Below, one piece after another: positions 20,362-32,875 of a stretch of DNA of 64,000 nt. Below the pieces are notes generated by a model that had not been told where the DNA came from, ran no database searches, and saw only the letters and a list, made by a program, of their open reading frames with translations. Origin of the DNA: Polyodon spathula (Eukaryota; Chordata; Actinopteri; Acipenseriformes; Polyodontidae); contig NC_054543.1 in the NCBI RefSeq assembly GCF_017654505.1, positions 25,520,339 through 25,584,338 of the forward strand. The letters run 5' to 3'. The first letter of the stretch is position 1, and each line of letters begins with the position of its first letter. Made by a program: the position numbers and the translations under genes.

Positions 20362-22359
20362 ACATAGTGCCACACAACTACCAGCTGAGAAGGTAGGTTT
20401 GGCATTTTATTTATTTTTTTATTTTTTTCTCTTTTAGGTAGTTGACATTAGTTATCATTGAATCAATATAAATTACATCATATTTCGGTCAGCATATATG
20501 GGCGGCTATCGAGCTCCAATGAACAAGGCCATGGGCCAAATTATATTATGTTATGGGCATGGTCATTTTTCAGATGCAATAAAGAATTGTTCATTTCAAA
20601 TCCTGTGGATGTCTCCTTTCTGAATGTTTGATCCCAAAATAGAGGCTGTTTTTGAAGCAGGGAGATTAATAACTGCTGGTAAGATAGGATTACTTTAATC
20701 AATCATGTTGTTCCTTGGGTATTCATTCATGTTTTTATTCAAGGAGCCTCTGTACACAAAGATTAAGGGCTTTTGAACATGCAGTCCATTGAATTAGTTG
20801 GATGTATTTAGTATTTATATCCACAGGATGTCAATGTGGCAAAATTAAAGGAAAGAGGAGGTTCTAAGCCATAGGAGATAAATCAATAGCTTCAAGCTCA
20901 GGCACTACTCTGATTAATAAAGTCATTCACATTGGCTGGAGGCAAAAGTGAAAAGGTCTTGTACAGTTACTTCTTTAAGTAACAAATGAAAACACTGAAA
21001 TCTTCTTGAAGAATGCTTCCTGGAACAGTTTGTGTCAAGGTCATGGAAAATATAACAGAAAGAATAACCAGAAATATTATTAAAAGCAACCAGGTACATG
21101 TGTGTAGCTTCACTCAAGTTAAACCAGCAAGTTTTTTCAGATGCCCTGTCTAAATCTATTTGAAATTGCAGATACAGATTCTTGTTAAACCATTGCTAGC
21201 ATGCATCTAATCTCCTGAGTGTTCTCCTTTCTTTTATCAAAGAAAAAGCAAACTAGATATAGATATTTCCTCTAATTATCCATAATCTGTGTGATCAGCC
21301 ACTTTAAGATATAAGATAATGATGAAGACAATTCAACAACAATCCAATGAAATTAGAGGAGTTTCAGTATGCAGATCCTGTCTAGTCAAATTTATAGCAA
21401 AGTGTGAGATTTAGCATCCTCAGATGCATTCCACACTAAAAGTCTGAGCCCAGGCACCTTTTGTTGCACCCTCCTGCTTTGATCACCTATTTCAAGACCT
21501 CATTTTGTATTCTTAGCAGTGGCAAACAAATATGTGCTGGGAGTCAGGGTGTCCAGCACAGCAGAGCAAGACTGTGGTGCTGACATTTGAAAGGCAGTGG
21601 GAAACCCTTCCAGGGTGCTGAGACTAAAGTGAGCCACAGCCACTTGATTAAAAAGGCAGCATCCTTTAGTATTTGTTTTTGGCCTAGCTGGACAACGTTA
21701 AACTTGTTTGTGAAATAGTGTAGCTGTGATGTGCCGTTTTCTCCTTTCTGTCGCAGTCTCTGTTTGACTGTTAAATGTTTGCATAACAAACAGCCACATA
21801 TATGGTGAAGGTGACCTACAGCCTGCTTCTCTCCATTTTGTTGCAAACCACATTCCCTTTTCATGAATTCAGCCAGTGTCAAGCTCCAAATCGCAGCCCA
21901 TCTCTTGGATTTGGCCAGTGTTCATTCCCTGTTTTTGGCCACTGTAAGATGTACGTGTTAACTCTTCACCACAATACATCATCATTTTCCAGTAGGATTC
22001 TGAGAAGCAGCAGAGTCTCTTAATCATGACAGTGAAATAAAACTCATAAGATGCTGTATATAAGTTTACACAAACTAAAAGTTTGATGGGGATATTTAAA
22101 TTAAAAATGCAGTTAACCAAGGGAGCAGAGTTTAGGTAAGATACATACAATCTAACTGAGGTCAAAACTCACCACCAAACAATTATTCAAAGGTTTGGTA
22201 TTGCCATATCACATGCACGCTCTAACATTCAGCTAAAGATAATTTTACTAGACACTAACTGACATGTTGTTCAGAGGCGGATGTATTACCATACAAATAT
22301 ACTAAATTAAACATTACAGATGCATATGCTTCACTTCAGCGAGAAAAAAAATTGACAGT
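20362..22359. other. No gene seen
   Basis: Starts with GTGGCACATAGTGCCAC, a perfect 7-bp inverted repeat formed partly by the target duplication. 20398-20640 resembles 15548-15640 and ends in an AATAAAG polyA-like signal (20578). The rest (20650-22360) is AT-rich single-copy-looking sequence with no motif-bearing frame; conserved non-coding sequence cannot be excluded. Confidence 0.4.
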
Positions 22360-22364
22360 GACCA

Positions 22365-22814
22365 TGTGACAAAGACGGCTGTAGTGAGGACATCAGACCA
22401 GAAGAAACACACAGTACTGCACGATGAAATGATAAATTGATGCGCTGCTGCTCGGTTTATTATTATAAAATATAACAGGACAAAAACAGGACACGGCACT
22501 CTTCGCCAAAAACAAAAATACAAACAATAACGAACTACACAGACAAACACGGTGAGCTTCTATTAATTATTAATTCCAATTGCTAATCAATCATTCAATT
22601 GGAGTCAAGGTACAACTGCACATGAATTAATAAAGGGCAATTCCCCGTCCTCACCTATTAATACATTTTACCTGCACGTGAAGTGCTGTGCAATCCTCAT
22701 GCCTAAATACAAATATACATTTTAAACACTCGTGTTACACAGACCCGTTTATATCCCGTGCACCAACATTAACACACAACACAAAATACACACAGGGGCG
22801 GGCACTTTGCCACA
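22365..22814 (-). mobile_element. Solo LTR with GACCA target duplication
   Basis: 450 bp from TGTGACAAAGACGG to GGCACTTTGCCACA, flanked by GACCA (22360-22364 and 22815-22819). Short inverted ends TGTG(A/G)CAAAG. Minus orientation is suggested by an AATAAACC signal read on that strand near 22455. Closely related copies are at 36533 and 40368: shared ACATCAGACCAGA near one end, AACTGCAC(A/G)TGAATTAATAAA in the middle, and GGGGCGGGCACTTTGC at the other end. No coding capacity. Confidence 0.9.
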
Positions 22815-23142
22815 GACCATCATTTTAAACAATGAAAAGAAACAGGAAATTGACACTTGCGATATTGAACCTGTTATAAAATAAACTACATAAGGAAGAA
22901 ATACAGATACTTATCACATATTTAACACACTGATTTATTGTACCCTATAGTTTAGCAATTTTTTAAAAAAAAAGGTATATTTTTTGGGCTACATTCTCAA
23001 AGAATTTTACTCCAAATCCCATTTAGCATGATTATTTAGTTCAAAACAGGTATGCAATATGTGAAACCAAAGCACTGGCGCTTACAGCAGAAAACAATGT
23101 GTACAGATCAACCCATGAGTTGTAGTCATTATGGTATGGTAC

Positions 23143-23144
<2 letters not shown>

Positions 23145-23197
<53 letters not shown>
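23145..23197. repeat. (TA)n microsatellite
   Basis: About 26 TA units. Confidence 0.97.
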
Positions 23198-23199
<2 letters not shown>

Positions 23200-23415
23200 C
23201 AGCTCTTTTAATCAGTATTTGTGGAGCTAATTGCCAAGTTAATGGGAAACTTGGATTGACTTAACTTTAGTTAAATGTTCATATACTTTTTGACTGAGTC
23301 GTTTTCAGATCACCCCGCCTTGCAACGGGGTCAGCCAGTGGAAAACACACTGGAGGCTGTCTACTTGTCATAACTCCGGGTGATAAAGTGGGTTTATTTA
23401 GTTCTCTTCCCTTAC

Positions 23416-23501
23416 CAACTCGCTTGAGATCACTCATGGGGACGATGGAGAACACCATAAAGGGAATTCCGCTACAGCAGGATTCGACGTTTCCTGTGGA
23501 A
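23416..23501 (-). other. Weak exon candidate
   Basis: On the minus strand a TGTGTGCAG acceptor-like site precedes an 86-base stretch, followed by GTAAGG as a donor-like site. The frame reads through the whole stretch (SSTGNVESCCSGIPFMVFSI then VPMSDLKRV) and beyond. I recognise no family. Short open stretches with GT/AG neighbours arise by chance, so this is only a lead. Confidence 0.15.
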
Positions 23502-23649
23502 CTGCACACATTCAACTAAACACATACTGTGTGGGATTGTGGTCTCTGAAATATAAAACTCATGTATTACTTTAATTGGAGATAAGGATTCATTTCATTC
23601 ATAACTTCTAGAAGATATTGGTAAACAGAAAGTGAAATCTTAATAAGTT

Positions 23650-23880
23650 ATTTTGTTTTATTTATTTATTGTGCTCAATTATTTTACCCCTGATTTTCTC
23701 CCCAATTTGGAATGTCCAATATTTTTCCCCCTCACCACAGTAATAACTCACACAGCTCAGGAGCACTGACGTTTCAGTGGGCATCCTCCGATCCCACAAC
23801 CAAGCCAGCTTCCTCTTTTACACCCAGAAACTGTCCAGCAGGGTTCACTGTAGCTCAGGGACCCCCTAAATTTTAATATG
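23650..23880. repeat. Possible dispersed fish repeat fragment
   Basis: The segment with TTATTGTGCTCAATTATTTT and CCCCAATTTGGAATGTCCAA is reminiscent of a short interspersed sequence seen in many fish genomes. Identification is from memory of the motif only. Confidence 0.3.
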
Positions 23881-26800
23881 TTTTAAGTATAATTATTTTA
23901 TATTAACTTTTTCCTCTAACTGCTGTAACTGTTACAAAATACAAATGATTAAAATGAAGTATTATGATTTAGTACTTAGTATATTTTTGATAAGAATCTC
24001 CATAAAAATAACAATACTTACAGAACAGAACTATAAATATCTAGAATCAATCAAATAATTGGACTGTCAGCGGATATAATTATAAATATTTAATATTTCC
24101 TTCTCTGGAAAAACAAACAAATACACGTCTTGGATAGATAATATATAATTTAAAATTGCACACTTGCATTTTTAACAGCACTATCACATAAAAAATCCAG
24201 TAATTCAATGAAGTAAGATAAGCTGGGAATAGGGGTTGAAAGTCAGGGAGGCTTAAATGCATAGGAGACATTATCTGCTATCCATGTGACTAAGTGATTG
24301 ACGACCTACTTACTCTGCAATAGATTACAGGCCAGTGACAAGCTAAATAAATAATTATATTTATTACATATTAATGAAAAGATGGATTGCCAGCCAGGAG
24401 GATCAGCTCTTCTCAAAACATCCCATGGTAATTGAGCTGAGGGTTACGGAAACCACATCATTCTAATTTGACTGCTACACAACACAAAACACTGAGGTTG
24501 CAGCCACCGTATACAAGGTGTAAACATTATTTATATCAATACACAATTGAATGCAGACAGATTCCATCTGGCATCCTAGTTTTCTGCAGATTGTCACAAG
24601 GACAGATATTACATTAAGCATATGTGTTTGTACAAGGCCTTCAGACATCATATATTTTTAAGTGAAATGTTACTGATGTTATACTGTTCTCAGTGAGCTC
24701 TTAATGACCTTAACAGCCCTTGTTTTCTTTTAATTCACTGTTTTACCCAAATAAGGTGATATACCTGGCAGAATATGACTGCAATTCCAAACTAAAAATT
24801 AGTTTTCATTTTAATAAGCACATGACATTAAATTGTATCTGTTAGTTACTTAAAAAGAAAATCCAAATCCTGAAACAACTAGTCTTTATTCGTCCCCACA
24901 AAAAAACACCTACTTTTAAAGGTTGGCCCTTTAAGATATAAGGGTTACTGTAATACTGCCACCCTATATCTTGATGAATTTCCCCCAATTACCATCACTA
25001 AATACAAACATATGTAACACTTGTCTCACTTACCCCTACACAAATAGGCCTTGAACCTAACAGTAAGGGCCCTGGATTCTTATCTATTATCCCAGAACCA
25101 ATGGTCCTTTTGTTTTTGCACACTGTTACCAGACAAACTATCACACTTGCTTTTCTTCTTTAGCGATGCCTCCACCTGATGGTCACGTGGTTCCCCTATT
25201 ATTGGCAGGCGTCCCCAGGAATTTATATTCAACCATATAACAAATGCAAATTAAGCAAGAGCAATATACAACTAATAAAATCACACTCACACGCAGTACT
25301 GAATTTTATATAAAACTAATGTTTATAGAGGGGATTCAAGTTGAACTAATATAATGAACTGCAGGTAAGTAAATTGTACATACAATATAAACAATGCCAA
25401 CAACAAAATACTTTCCCCAAAATGTAACTTATTTTAAGTCACTAAACAGTAACTAAAAGCTCTATGCTTCAGTTGTATTTAACTCAAAGGTACTCTTCTG
25501 ATATATTCAATTCAAAATAAACTCTAGTGGAGTGCACTCTAGCCCCACGTGTAACACACAGGTAGACAGACGAACTATCAAACACTGTTGCAGGCCTGAA
25601 TCGTGGCTCGGGTACGTTGTGGCCTAAAAATAAAACAAAATGGCCCCTTCACAAGCTGTATTGAGAACACACAGTTATGCTTACTATTTTAAAAGAAACA
25701 CTTGGTGGAGTTTAACTCTTTCAGGGTCAGCTTCCCTCTTCCTGAAGAGGGATCGGTAAATAGTAAAGATATTTAGTAAACAATACCACACAATTCAATT
25801 TTTCTGTATTCCTAGAAAATGGACAACATTTTAAGGAATGGCAATAAATGCGAAGTTGCCATCTCATGAATTTCATACACATACCCCGTTTGTGATTAAT
25901 CTGCAACTGTTAGAATGGTGACTGAGACTGTTCACTGCTGTTTATACAGTGGGATCTCCCCATAATGGACAGCTTCCAGACAAGTTACCCTGAAACAACT
26001 AGAACCAGAACGTTTTGTATAACGTCAGTCATTCCTAATCAATGGTTGACATGTTGGGATACCACTGTTCTTTAAGCAGACTGGCTCATTAAAATCATTT
26101 GCATGTGTTTGAAGAGCAGACAAAGCACCATCAGACCAGTAAGTGTGATCCAGCACTTTATCTAGATCACTGTGAATGGATACAAAAATAATTGCTGCCC
26201 ATTAAGCTGCTACCTAATAAGCCCAATATTAACCCTATAATGTAGCTGGGTCCTGTACATTTAAAAAAAAAAGAATACCATTCAGACAAAATGGTAAATG
26301 TAAGCATGGGGCCAGGGTTTAAAGCACATAGCTGCTTTGTCTAAATTCTTTCTACACTACAAGCAGCACATTACACCACTCATTTTAAAAGGCAAATATC
26401 CTACCAATCATTGTGGACACTACAAACAGCTTAGTTAAACACAGCTTGTAAATATTAGGAGATACATGGTGGTAATAAAACCACAGGTGTCTTTTCAGGA
26501 TACATTTTTGTTTAAGACAAATTTGTGTATTGCGTTAAGGTAACAAAAACACACACAAGAGTTGTCTCTATACTGCAGATGTTTTATTTTTTAATGCATG
26601 TAATACCAACATGTTTAAAAATATATATATATTTTCACAACGGCATGCTTATTCTGTACTATGCAAGCAACCAAGGTTGTTTAATGGTCTCCATATGTAC
26701 CAATATCCCACTATTAGTCCAGCGGCATAGGTAAAAAATTGTGCACATCTTGATACTAGTACCAAAAGTTACTTGGTGTTGTGTATGTTCCTTCTGATTA

Positions 26801-27123
26801 ATTTGTGATATTGTTCAAATTGAAATTAACCCTCGCCGTGCTGTAGGCGACACAAGCTGACAGGGTGAAATACATTGCGTCTGACTGTGAGTGATGTTTA
26901 TCCCAGGTCTTGAATTTCCTGCTCTTATTGCATGATGGGAGCAACATAACCAATCAACAGGAATTCAATGAGATTAGTAGAATGCAATATGGCTGATCAG
27001 GTCCAGAAAATTCAGTTTCTGACCAAAATTTGGCAATGTTGAACACTGTGTTACCCAAACTGGTACCTGATATGGAGGGTAGTAATTCAGTGTAAATAAG
27101 ATATTAGGATTAAGGTACACTGT
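23881..27123. other. No gene seen
   Basis: AT-rich stretch of about 3.2 kb without a motif-bearing open frame. It is one of the two longest regions free of recognisable elements here and looks older or single-copy. Confidence 0.45.
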
Positions 27124-27725
27124 TTAATCCTTAGCAGTCCATTTAATCAGCACTTGTCAGGTGTGTCAAGTCCAATTTATTTTCACACGCGCTGTTTACT
27201 TTACACATGCTGTTTTTTTTTCCCCCAGAGTAAAACAGATTTAAAAGGCCTAGCACAGTAAAAGGACATTAATACTGTATCTCCAGCCAAGCCCCACCCC
27301 TTGTTCGCTGTATTTTTCACATACCTCTTTATAGACGTTCATACTGATAAAACCTATCCTTATCATTCGTTTTATCACCAAACTCAATAATGTGATCCAA
27401 GTCATTATTTTATTACAATAACATTTCACAAAACTCTGCAAATGTCTGTGATATTCTTTGAGCACTGGATATAGAAGCAACTAGCTCCTTTGTTTGTGTC
27501 CGTGTTTTCTATATGGTGCAGGGGCTATATGCATTACTCAGATACACCCCCTTTTTTTGGGGTTCATTCGGATCCTATCGGTCTCATTCGGCCATTGAAA
27601 GGTTTTCTCAGCTTTTTCCGGAGAAAAAAATTACTAGAGATCTGTGCTTGACGCCTTTTTGACTGGACTGGAAAGGGAAAATTGTAATGTTGGACCTGGT
27701 CCGACATAGGACCGCAAAGGGTTAA
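27124..27725 (+). mobile_element. piggyBac-like MITE, complete, between TTAA sites
   Basis: TTAA at 27124-27127 and 27722-27725. Inside the sites the ends are TCCTTAGCAGTCCAT and, on the other strand, CCCTTTGCGGTCCTAT: imperfect ~15-bp terminal inverted repeats. TTAA targets and CCCTT termini are typical of the piggyBac superfamily. About 594 bp of non-coding interior. The copies at 4725 and 5060-5599 belong to the same family. Confidence 0.75.
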
Positions 27726-28009
27726 AGCAGTTTTTTCACTTTAAATAAGTAGAGGTGGTCAGCAAGATCAACGCAGACAAAGCATATGTAGTTGGGTACT
27801 ACGAGCCTTTTGCCTGGCTCTGGTATTCCAAGGGACCCACTCTTATGGGTCAAACCCTGACAGGAAAGGGGAGGGGGTCTGGAGTGTCTGTGAGTTTTTC
27901 AGCAGACAGCTAGAGACAGCCACACACTCACAAAGCTTCACATGGGTTGATAAGCAGGTAAACTGATTATGCCCAAACTGTAATTGTTTCAGGTAGGACG
28001 GTATGGTTA
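27726..28009 (+). other. Short spacer before unknown ORF relic
   Basis: Could contain further upstream parts of the following relic (for example a VVGYYEPFAWLW reading near 27790), but I cannot align it to anything. Confidence 0.25.
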
Positions 28010-30080
28010 TTTCATACCAGCCACTGGTATGAATTATCAAAGAAACTACAATGGACCTGGCCAGACAACTTTGGTGAGGACCAAATAGAAGTCATGTTAG
28101 GTGGGATACATATAGAGATGGCTGCCCTGAAAGCCCTTGAGACGTAGCTTGATGGAAGTGGTTGAATAGATGCTTTGGTCCTTGCTGAAGTGACAACAGT
28201 TGGAAAGGTATATTCATTATTACAGGCTTCACATGTTACACACACCAGATATGCGCATCAGGTCACAGCAGCAAGTCTGTACCAGCTTCAGCGATTGCTT
28301 ACAACAAGTACGTTGAATCTTCTACTAATGAAGAGGCAATGTCATTGTCTGCATGGTGCAGCCAAAGAACAGCAGAGTCCACACTTTCACTATCAAGAAA
28401 GATTTAAGACTCATGCGAACTCATTATTTGAAACCATTGAAGAGTTGAGAAACCCATTTGAAGAAGGAAGTGGAAATCTCTCCCTTAGAACAAAGGAAAT
28501 GGCTGATCCTTCAGTCCATGCCACTGTGAGAGAGATGAAAAGCTAGGAAAACACCAGTACCATACCTTTGTGGAAAACCATCAAAACCACTGACAGATAC
28601 AATCCCTCAAAACAAACTTTCTCTCTCCAAAGAACGTCCTCAAAAGACAGTGACAAAAGACAAGATGAAGCTTTCGTCAACAAAGAATAACTGCCAATTA
28701 CTTTCAAAACTTTACACTGGCTGTCAAAACTGTGATGGAAACCTTCAAGACAAAAACCAAGACTGCCCACCCTCTCTGTCTGAAGGAGGATCACTGAGGC
28801 CTGGGATAAAGAGTGAGCTACTAACCTGTTTGGATAAAATGGTTGAAATTACTGAAGACGATCCAAGACCCACTGTATCCATTATAGATGGTGCTGCTCT
28901 GGTGCAGATGCTCAAGCCTGCAGCATGTAAGACTTTTGAAGAGTACAGTGAGGAGATCTTCTTAACATACCTGTCTAAGTGGATGGGGAAAGTTATCAGA
29001 GTTGACATAATCTGGGATTCCCACCTTCCTACGTCTAAAGGCATCCATGAGGTCAAAGAGAGGAAAGGGTACTTGAAGACAGATTTTACCTTCTGCACCA
29101 CTCCTAAGCAACTGGCAGATTTCCTGCACATTGAGGGAAACAAGTAAGAGCTCTTTAAATTCCTCACTTATCAAACAAAGAAGCTTGGGGATAATGGCAA
29201 AGAAGTGGTGGCAACAGATGAGAAGGATGTTCTTACTTTCCCACCCAGCAATGACCTTTCCAAACTGTCACCATGCTCACATGAAGAAACAAACTCTCAC
29301 ATGATGGTCCATGTAGCTGATCAGTTGCCACAGGACATCAGTCTGTGCTGATCCGTACAGTAGATACTGATGTAGTGGTATTGGCTGTGGCTGCTGTTCA
29401 GAATATGGGTGTGCAGGAGCTCTGGGTTGCATTTGGGAAAGTAAGTAAGTACAGAATGCAGTCTCTCCATACATACGCCGAGGCTTTGAGTTTGGCAAGA
29501 TCAAAGTTTCTTCCAGTGTTCCATGCCATTAGTGGATGTGACACAACCTCATCCTTCTGTGAACATTGTTTATCCTTCTGAAAAATTGTTTATTTCCCTA
29601 GGTTTCAATACATGTTCTGGCTTTTCATTTATTTATGCCTTAATGGCTGTAAACAATAATTTGTATTGTTGCAATTTAGTCAAGACACCAGATTTACAGA
29701 AAACACCATTTTATTTATCAAAAACTTCAATTTGCTAAAGGTCAATGGTGCCAGAATGCACTTGTTCACCAAGGAATTAAGAACTCTTGAAGGACTCTCA
29801 TCAAGTTAGGCCGGACTTTTGCAACACATTCGGTGGGCAACCTACCAGTGCGGACATGTGCAGGGATAATCTACTGTACTGTTGCCAGCACTGCCAAATC
29901 CCACAGACTGGGGATGGATACTGGCAGATGGGAAACTTCTACCTAAGTGTACCACCCTACCAGAGGCTGCCAAATCTTGTTATGAATTGATCCACTGTGG
30001 GTGCAAAAAAGCGGTGTGCATCCCACTGCAAGAGCATCATGGCTGTTCTATTTTTTTTCTGAAACATGTATGATGCAGGT
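28010..30080 (+). pseudogene. Broken member of an uncharacterised multi-copy ORF family
   Basis: Consecutive pieces in changing frames read as one ancestral protein. LQWTWPDNFGED...GGIHIEMAALKALE (28050-28145) leads to HVTHTRYAHQVTAASLYQLQ (28229-28290), FEEGSGNLSLRTKEMADPSV (28452-28520), PTVSIIDGAALVQMLKP (28870-28920), SPCSHEETNSHMMVHVAD (29270-29322), LIRTVDTDVVVLAVAAVQ (29347-29400), FHAISGCDTTSSF (29520-29560) and PTDWGW...LPEAAKSCYELIHCGCKK (29898-30010). I have seen this motif series in many-copy predicted proteins of fish and invertebrates, but know no assigned function. Conserved acidic motifs might suggest a nuclease; this is speculation. Stops and frameshifts (e.g. stop at 29145) make it a relic. 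Confidence 0.6.
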
Positions 30081-31032
30081 TGATCTATTTGTGTAGAATT
30101 TACTATGTCAGCATTTAAAGGATTTATTGGACAGTGGCAATTTGTTGAATTCAACATGGTGTGACTGTGATTGTAAGCCTGGTCTGGCAATGTATAGCCA
30201 TGAGTGAGAGCCTGTGGAAGGGTAGTGTTGTGGTCACTGCAATGGTAAAGACAGGAAATGGAGATTATAGTTCAAAAGGTGTTTCATTATTTATAGAAAT
30301 CAAACAAACAAAACAGCCAAAATAAAGAAAAGAACCACCCAAGCACATGCTATTTCAGTGTAGTGACAGGTAGCCCAGATGGCTACTCCCAGGCCTCTTC
30401 CTAAACTAACCAACTCAACAGGACAAATGAACTGGCTCCTCTTTTAACCCATGTGGCAAGGGTGAATGGAAAATAAACCAGTTAGCACATGGCCACACTT
30501 CACACATCGTTTAGCAGGCATGGGAGTCTCATCCCATCCCTAGCATGTTGAGTACATACTTTTCTCCCCAGAAAAAACAAATATCTACATCAGTATTGAT
30601 CATGCTATAAACACAGAAATCTTATTAGGCTAGTCAAGGGACCAACAAAATGTAGCCTTAATAGTAGGGTATTCTTGCTTTAGAAGGTACATAGACAAAA
30701 GGTGTGCCAAAGAAAAGTGTATTTTAGTATTACTGTACTACAAACATGGTGTTAACATAGGTCAAATATAATACATATCTGTGAGTATCATCATTCAGAA
30801 ACTATTAAAGCAAAAGCAAATTAGTTGTGTAGTTGTATAAAGCTTGCAATCTATCTTACTGACTAGGGTCATAATTTGTAAGTGCTGTGCATTACACAGA
30901 GACATGGCACTGCAACGTTATTTATGCACAGATGTAAGTTGCTTTGAACTGTGTTTTATGTAGTAAGATTTTTTTTTCAGCTAGCTGTCTTTGAAACCAA
31001 TGACCCTCTCACTGTGGTCTTTCAATATCTAA
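30081..31032. other. No recognisable feature
   Basis: AT-rich. The segment 30226-30550 has LTR-like texture, but the only TG...CA pair with a matching 5-mer (GGTAG) would give a 143-bp element, too short to trust. Confidence 0.4.
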
Positions 31033-31037
31033 AACAC

Positions 31038-31444
31038 TGTGGCAGAGCAAAGCTCTGCCCTTTAAATTGGCAGGGCTGGGGTTAACTTCCCCTACCTGCC
31101 TGGGTTTATTATGTTCAGGTGGCTGGGGTTGATTAGTTGATTAGGTTGATTAACGATCAATCAGCGCCCAGCCACCTGATATAAAAGGTTTCTCATTTGG
31201 AGAGAGGGAGCTGAGGAAGCAGGTTGGTTTTTTTTGGTTGTTTGGAAAGTTTGAATCCAGTGAAGGCATTGCCCAGCCTGGAAATTGTTATTTTTGTAAG
31301 TTTTGCTTTTTGTCTTTCTTTGTGTTTAAATTGCTTTGTTTTTGCCCTTGAGCACATTTATTTTGTATTTATTTATAATAAAATAGTTATTTTTTTGAAC
31401 TGCAGTCTGTCTCTGGGCCTCTTTCCACTCGCCAGCCTGCCACA
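31038..31444 (+). mobile_element. Solo LTR with AACAC target duplication
   Basis: 407 bp beginning TGTGGCAGAGCAAAGCTCTG and ending CCAGCCTGCCACA, flanked by AACAC (31033-31037 and 31445-31449). Inverted ends TGTGGCA/TGCCACA. TATA box GATATAAAAGG near 31178 and a polyadenylation signal ATAATAAAATAG near 31376 give plus orientation and U3-R-U5 order. An inverted, diverged copy lies at 54104-54547. Near the start, GCAGAGCAAAGCTCTGC is a perfect hairpin. Confidence 0.92.
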
Positions 31445-31449
31445 AACAC

Positions 31450-32875
31450 ACATACAGTACAGTACACACACAGTCATGCTGACACTTTGCAAAGCAATCT
31501 TACAAGCCAGCTCGTATACTACAACTATAATAATCCAGAGAATAAGGATAATAATGACCTGTTTCAACCACAAGCATCAGGATTCTTCACACAGGGCACC
31601 ACTGTAATAAAATAGAATCTCAGCCCATTAAATTGAAAGGCAAGGGCTGGAAGCAAACCAGAAATCATACAGTTCAAAGACGAACGCCTTGCTATTCAAT
31701 TAAACAACAAGCTCTGTAATTGAGAGGTAAATACAGGTCACATTCATTTTTATTTTTCAAATCCACTTTCCTGTTCTACATCTAAAACACAGTCCTCACT
31801 GCTATCTTCACTTACAACAGACACTTGTCTGTGTAAGTGGGATTTCAAACTCAAACTCTGAGGAACTCATAACAACTTTCCCACAATGTGAGAGACAAAC
31901 ATGTGAACTGTTTGAACTAAGTGTAACAAAAGGGCAGAATACAAATCCAATTACCAAACTAAAATTCATTTGAATATAATTGTCGAACAAGTATCAGTTA
32001 AGAAGAAATGTTTTAAGTGTCATAAACACGGACCAGTAAGAAAATAATATACATTTTCTCATGCTCATTATCACTCGAAACAGTGACTTTTTTTTTTTTA
32101 CAGATTCAACACATTGTTGTTTATCCCTTACTTAAACAGCATGTCATGACTAAAATAATCATGAACTCCGGTGACTTGCCCAATTGAGACGATATTAACC
32201 TTCTTGCAACACCTGTTTGACGCAGGAAAATAAATTTACAGTATAATAGTAAATCTCGAAAAACTACTCACTTCTAAATCTGTTGTAGTCATTTTTGTAT
32301 TACTTTAGTATAAATACATGCTAATTTGGATTCATATGTTGTTTTTTTCTGACTTTATGTGAACGAAAAGACACAAAAGCACCTGTTTTTTCATTGGAAA
32401 TAGTGATATTTTGAAATTTACCTGTCCTGGTCACAAAAGCAAAGTTTGTGGGGAATAATAGCCATTTTCTATACTTTTGAGGCATAAGCAATTAGGAAAT
32501 AACACTTACTGCCCAAGAACAAAAATTGTGTTACATAGTGTAATCGACCATTGGTTAAAAAAATTAAAGAAACTGACACATTTGTTATATAAGGTAGGCT
32601 ATGTTAGGTAAATGACAGAGTCCTAATATTGTGAAGGTGGCTCTTTTGAAAAAAAAAAATGAATAAGTAATAGTAATAGTTGCCTGCTTATTTTGAATAT
32701 TAACTTTTAAATACTTCTGTTTTGAGAATAGGCCTATACAGTGTATATCTTAGTGGTAATATATTTGTTTTAATTAGTCATAGCCCCAAAGGAATCAGTA
32801 TACTGTCATTTGGCCCCGAGAAAAATATTCTTGATAACACTGTGACCTGCAATGCCTGGATTGTTCCATTGGATT
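31450..32875. other. No recognisable feature
   Basis: AT-rich, single-copy-looking. A short ACAGTACAGTACACACACAG repeat follows the LTR. Confidence 0.45.

Noticed and set aside
21544..22165. Overlapping ~100-codon minus-strand frames
   Set aside because: No domain, no splice-site support and no similarity I recognise; typical of chance frames in AT-rich DNA.
30226..30368. 143-bp TG...CA segment flanked by GGTAG
   Set aside because: Too short for an LTR with no TATA or polyadenylation structure; a chance match of five bases is likely over this distance.
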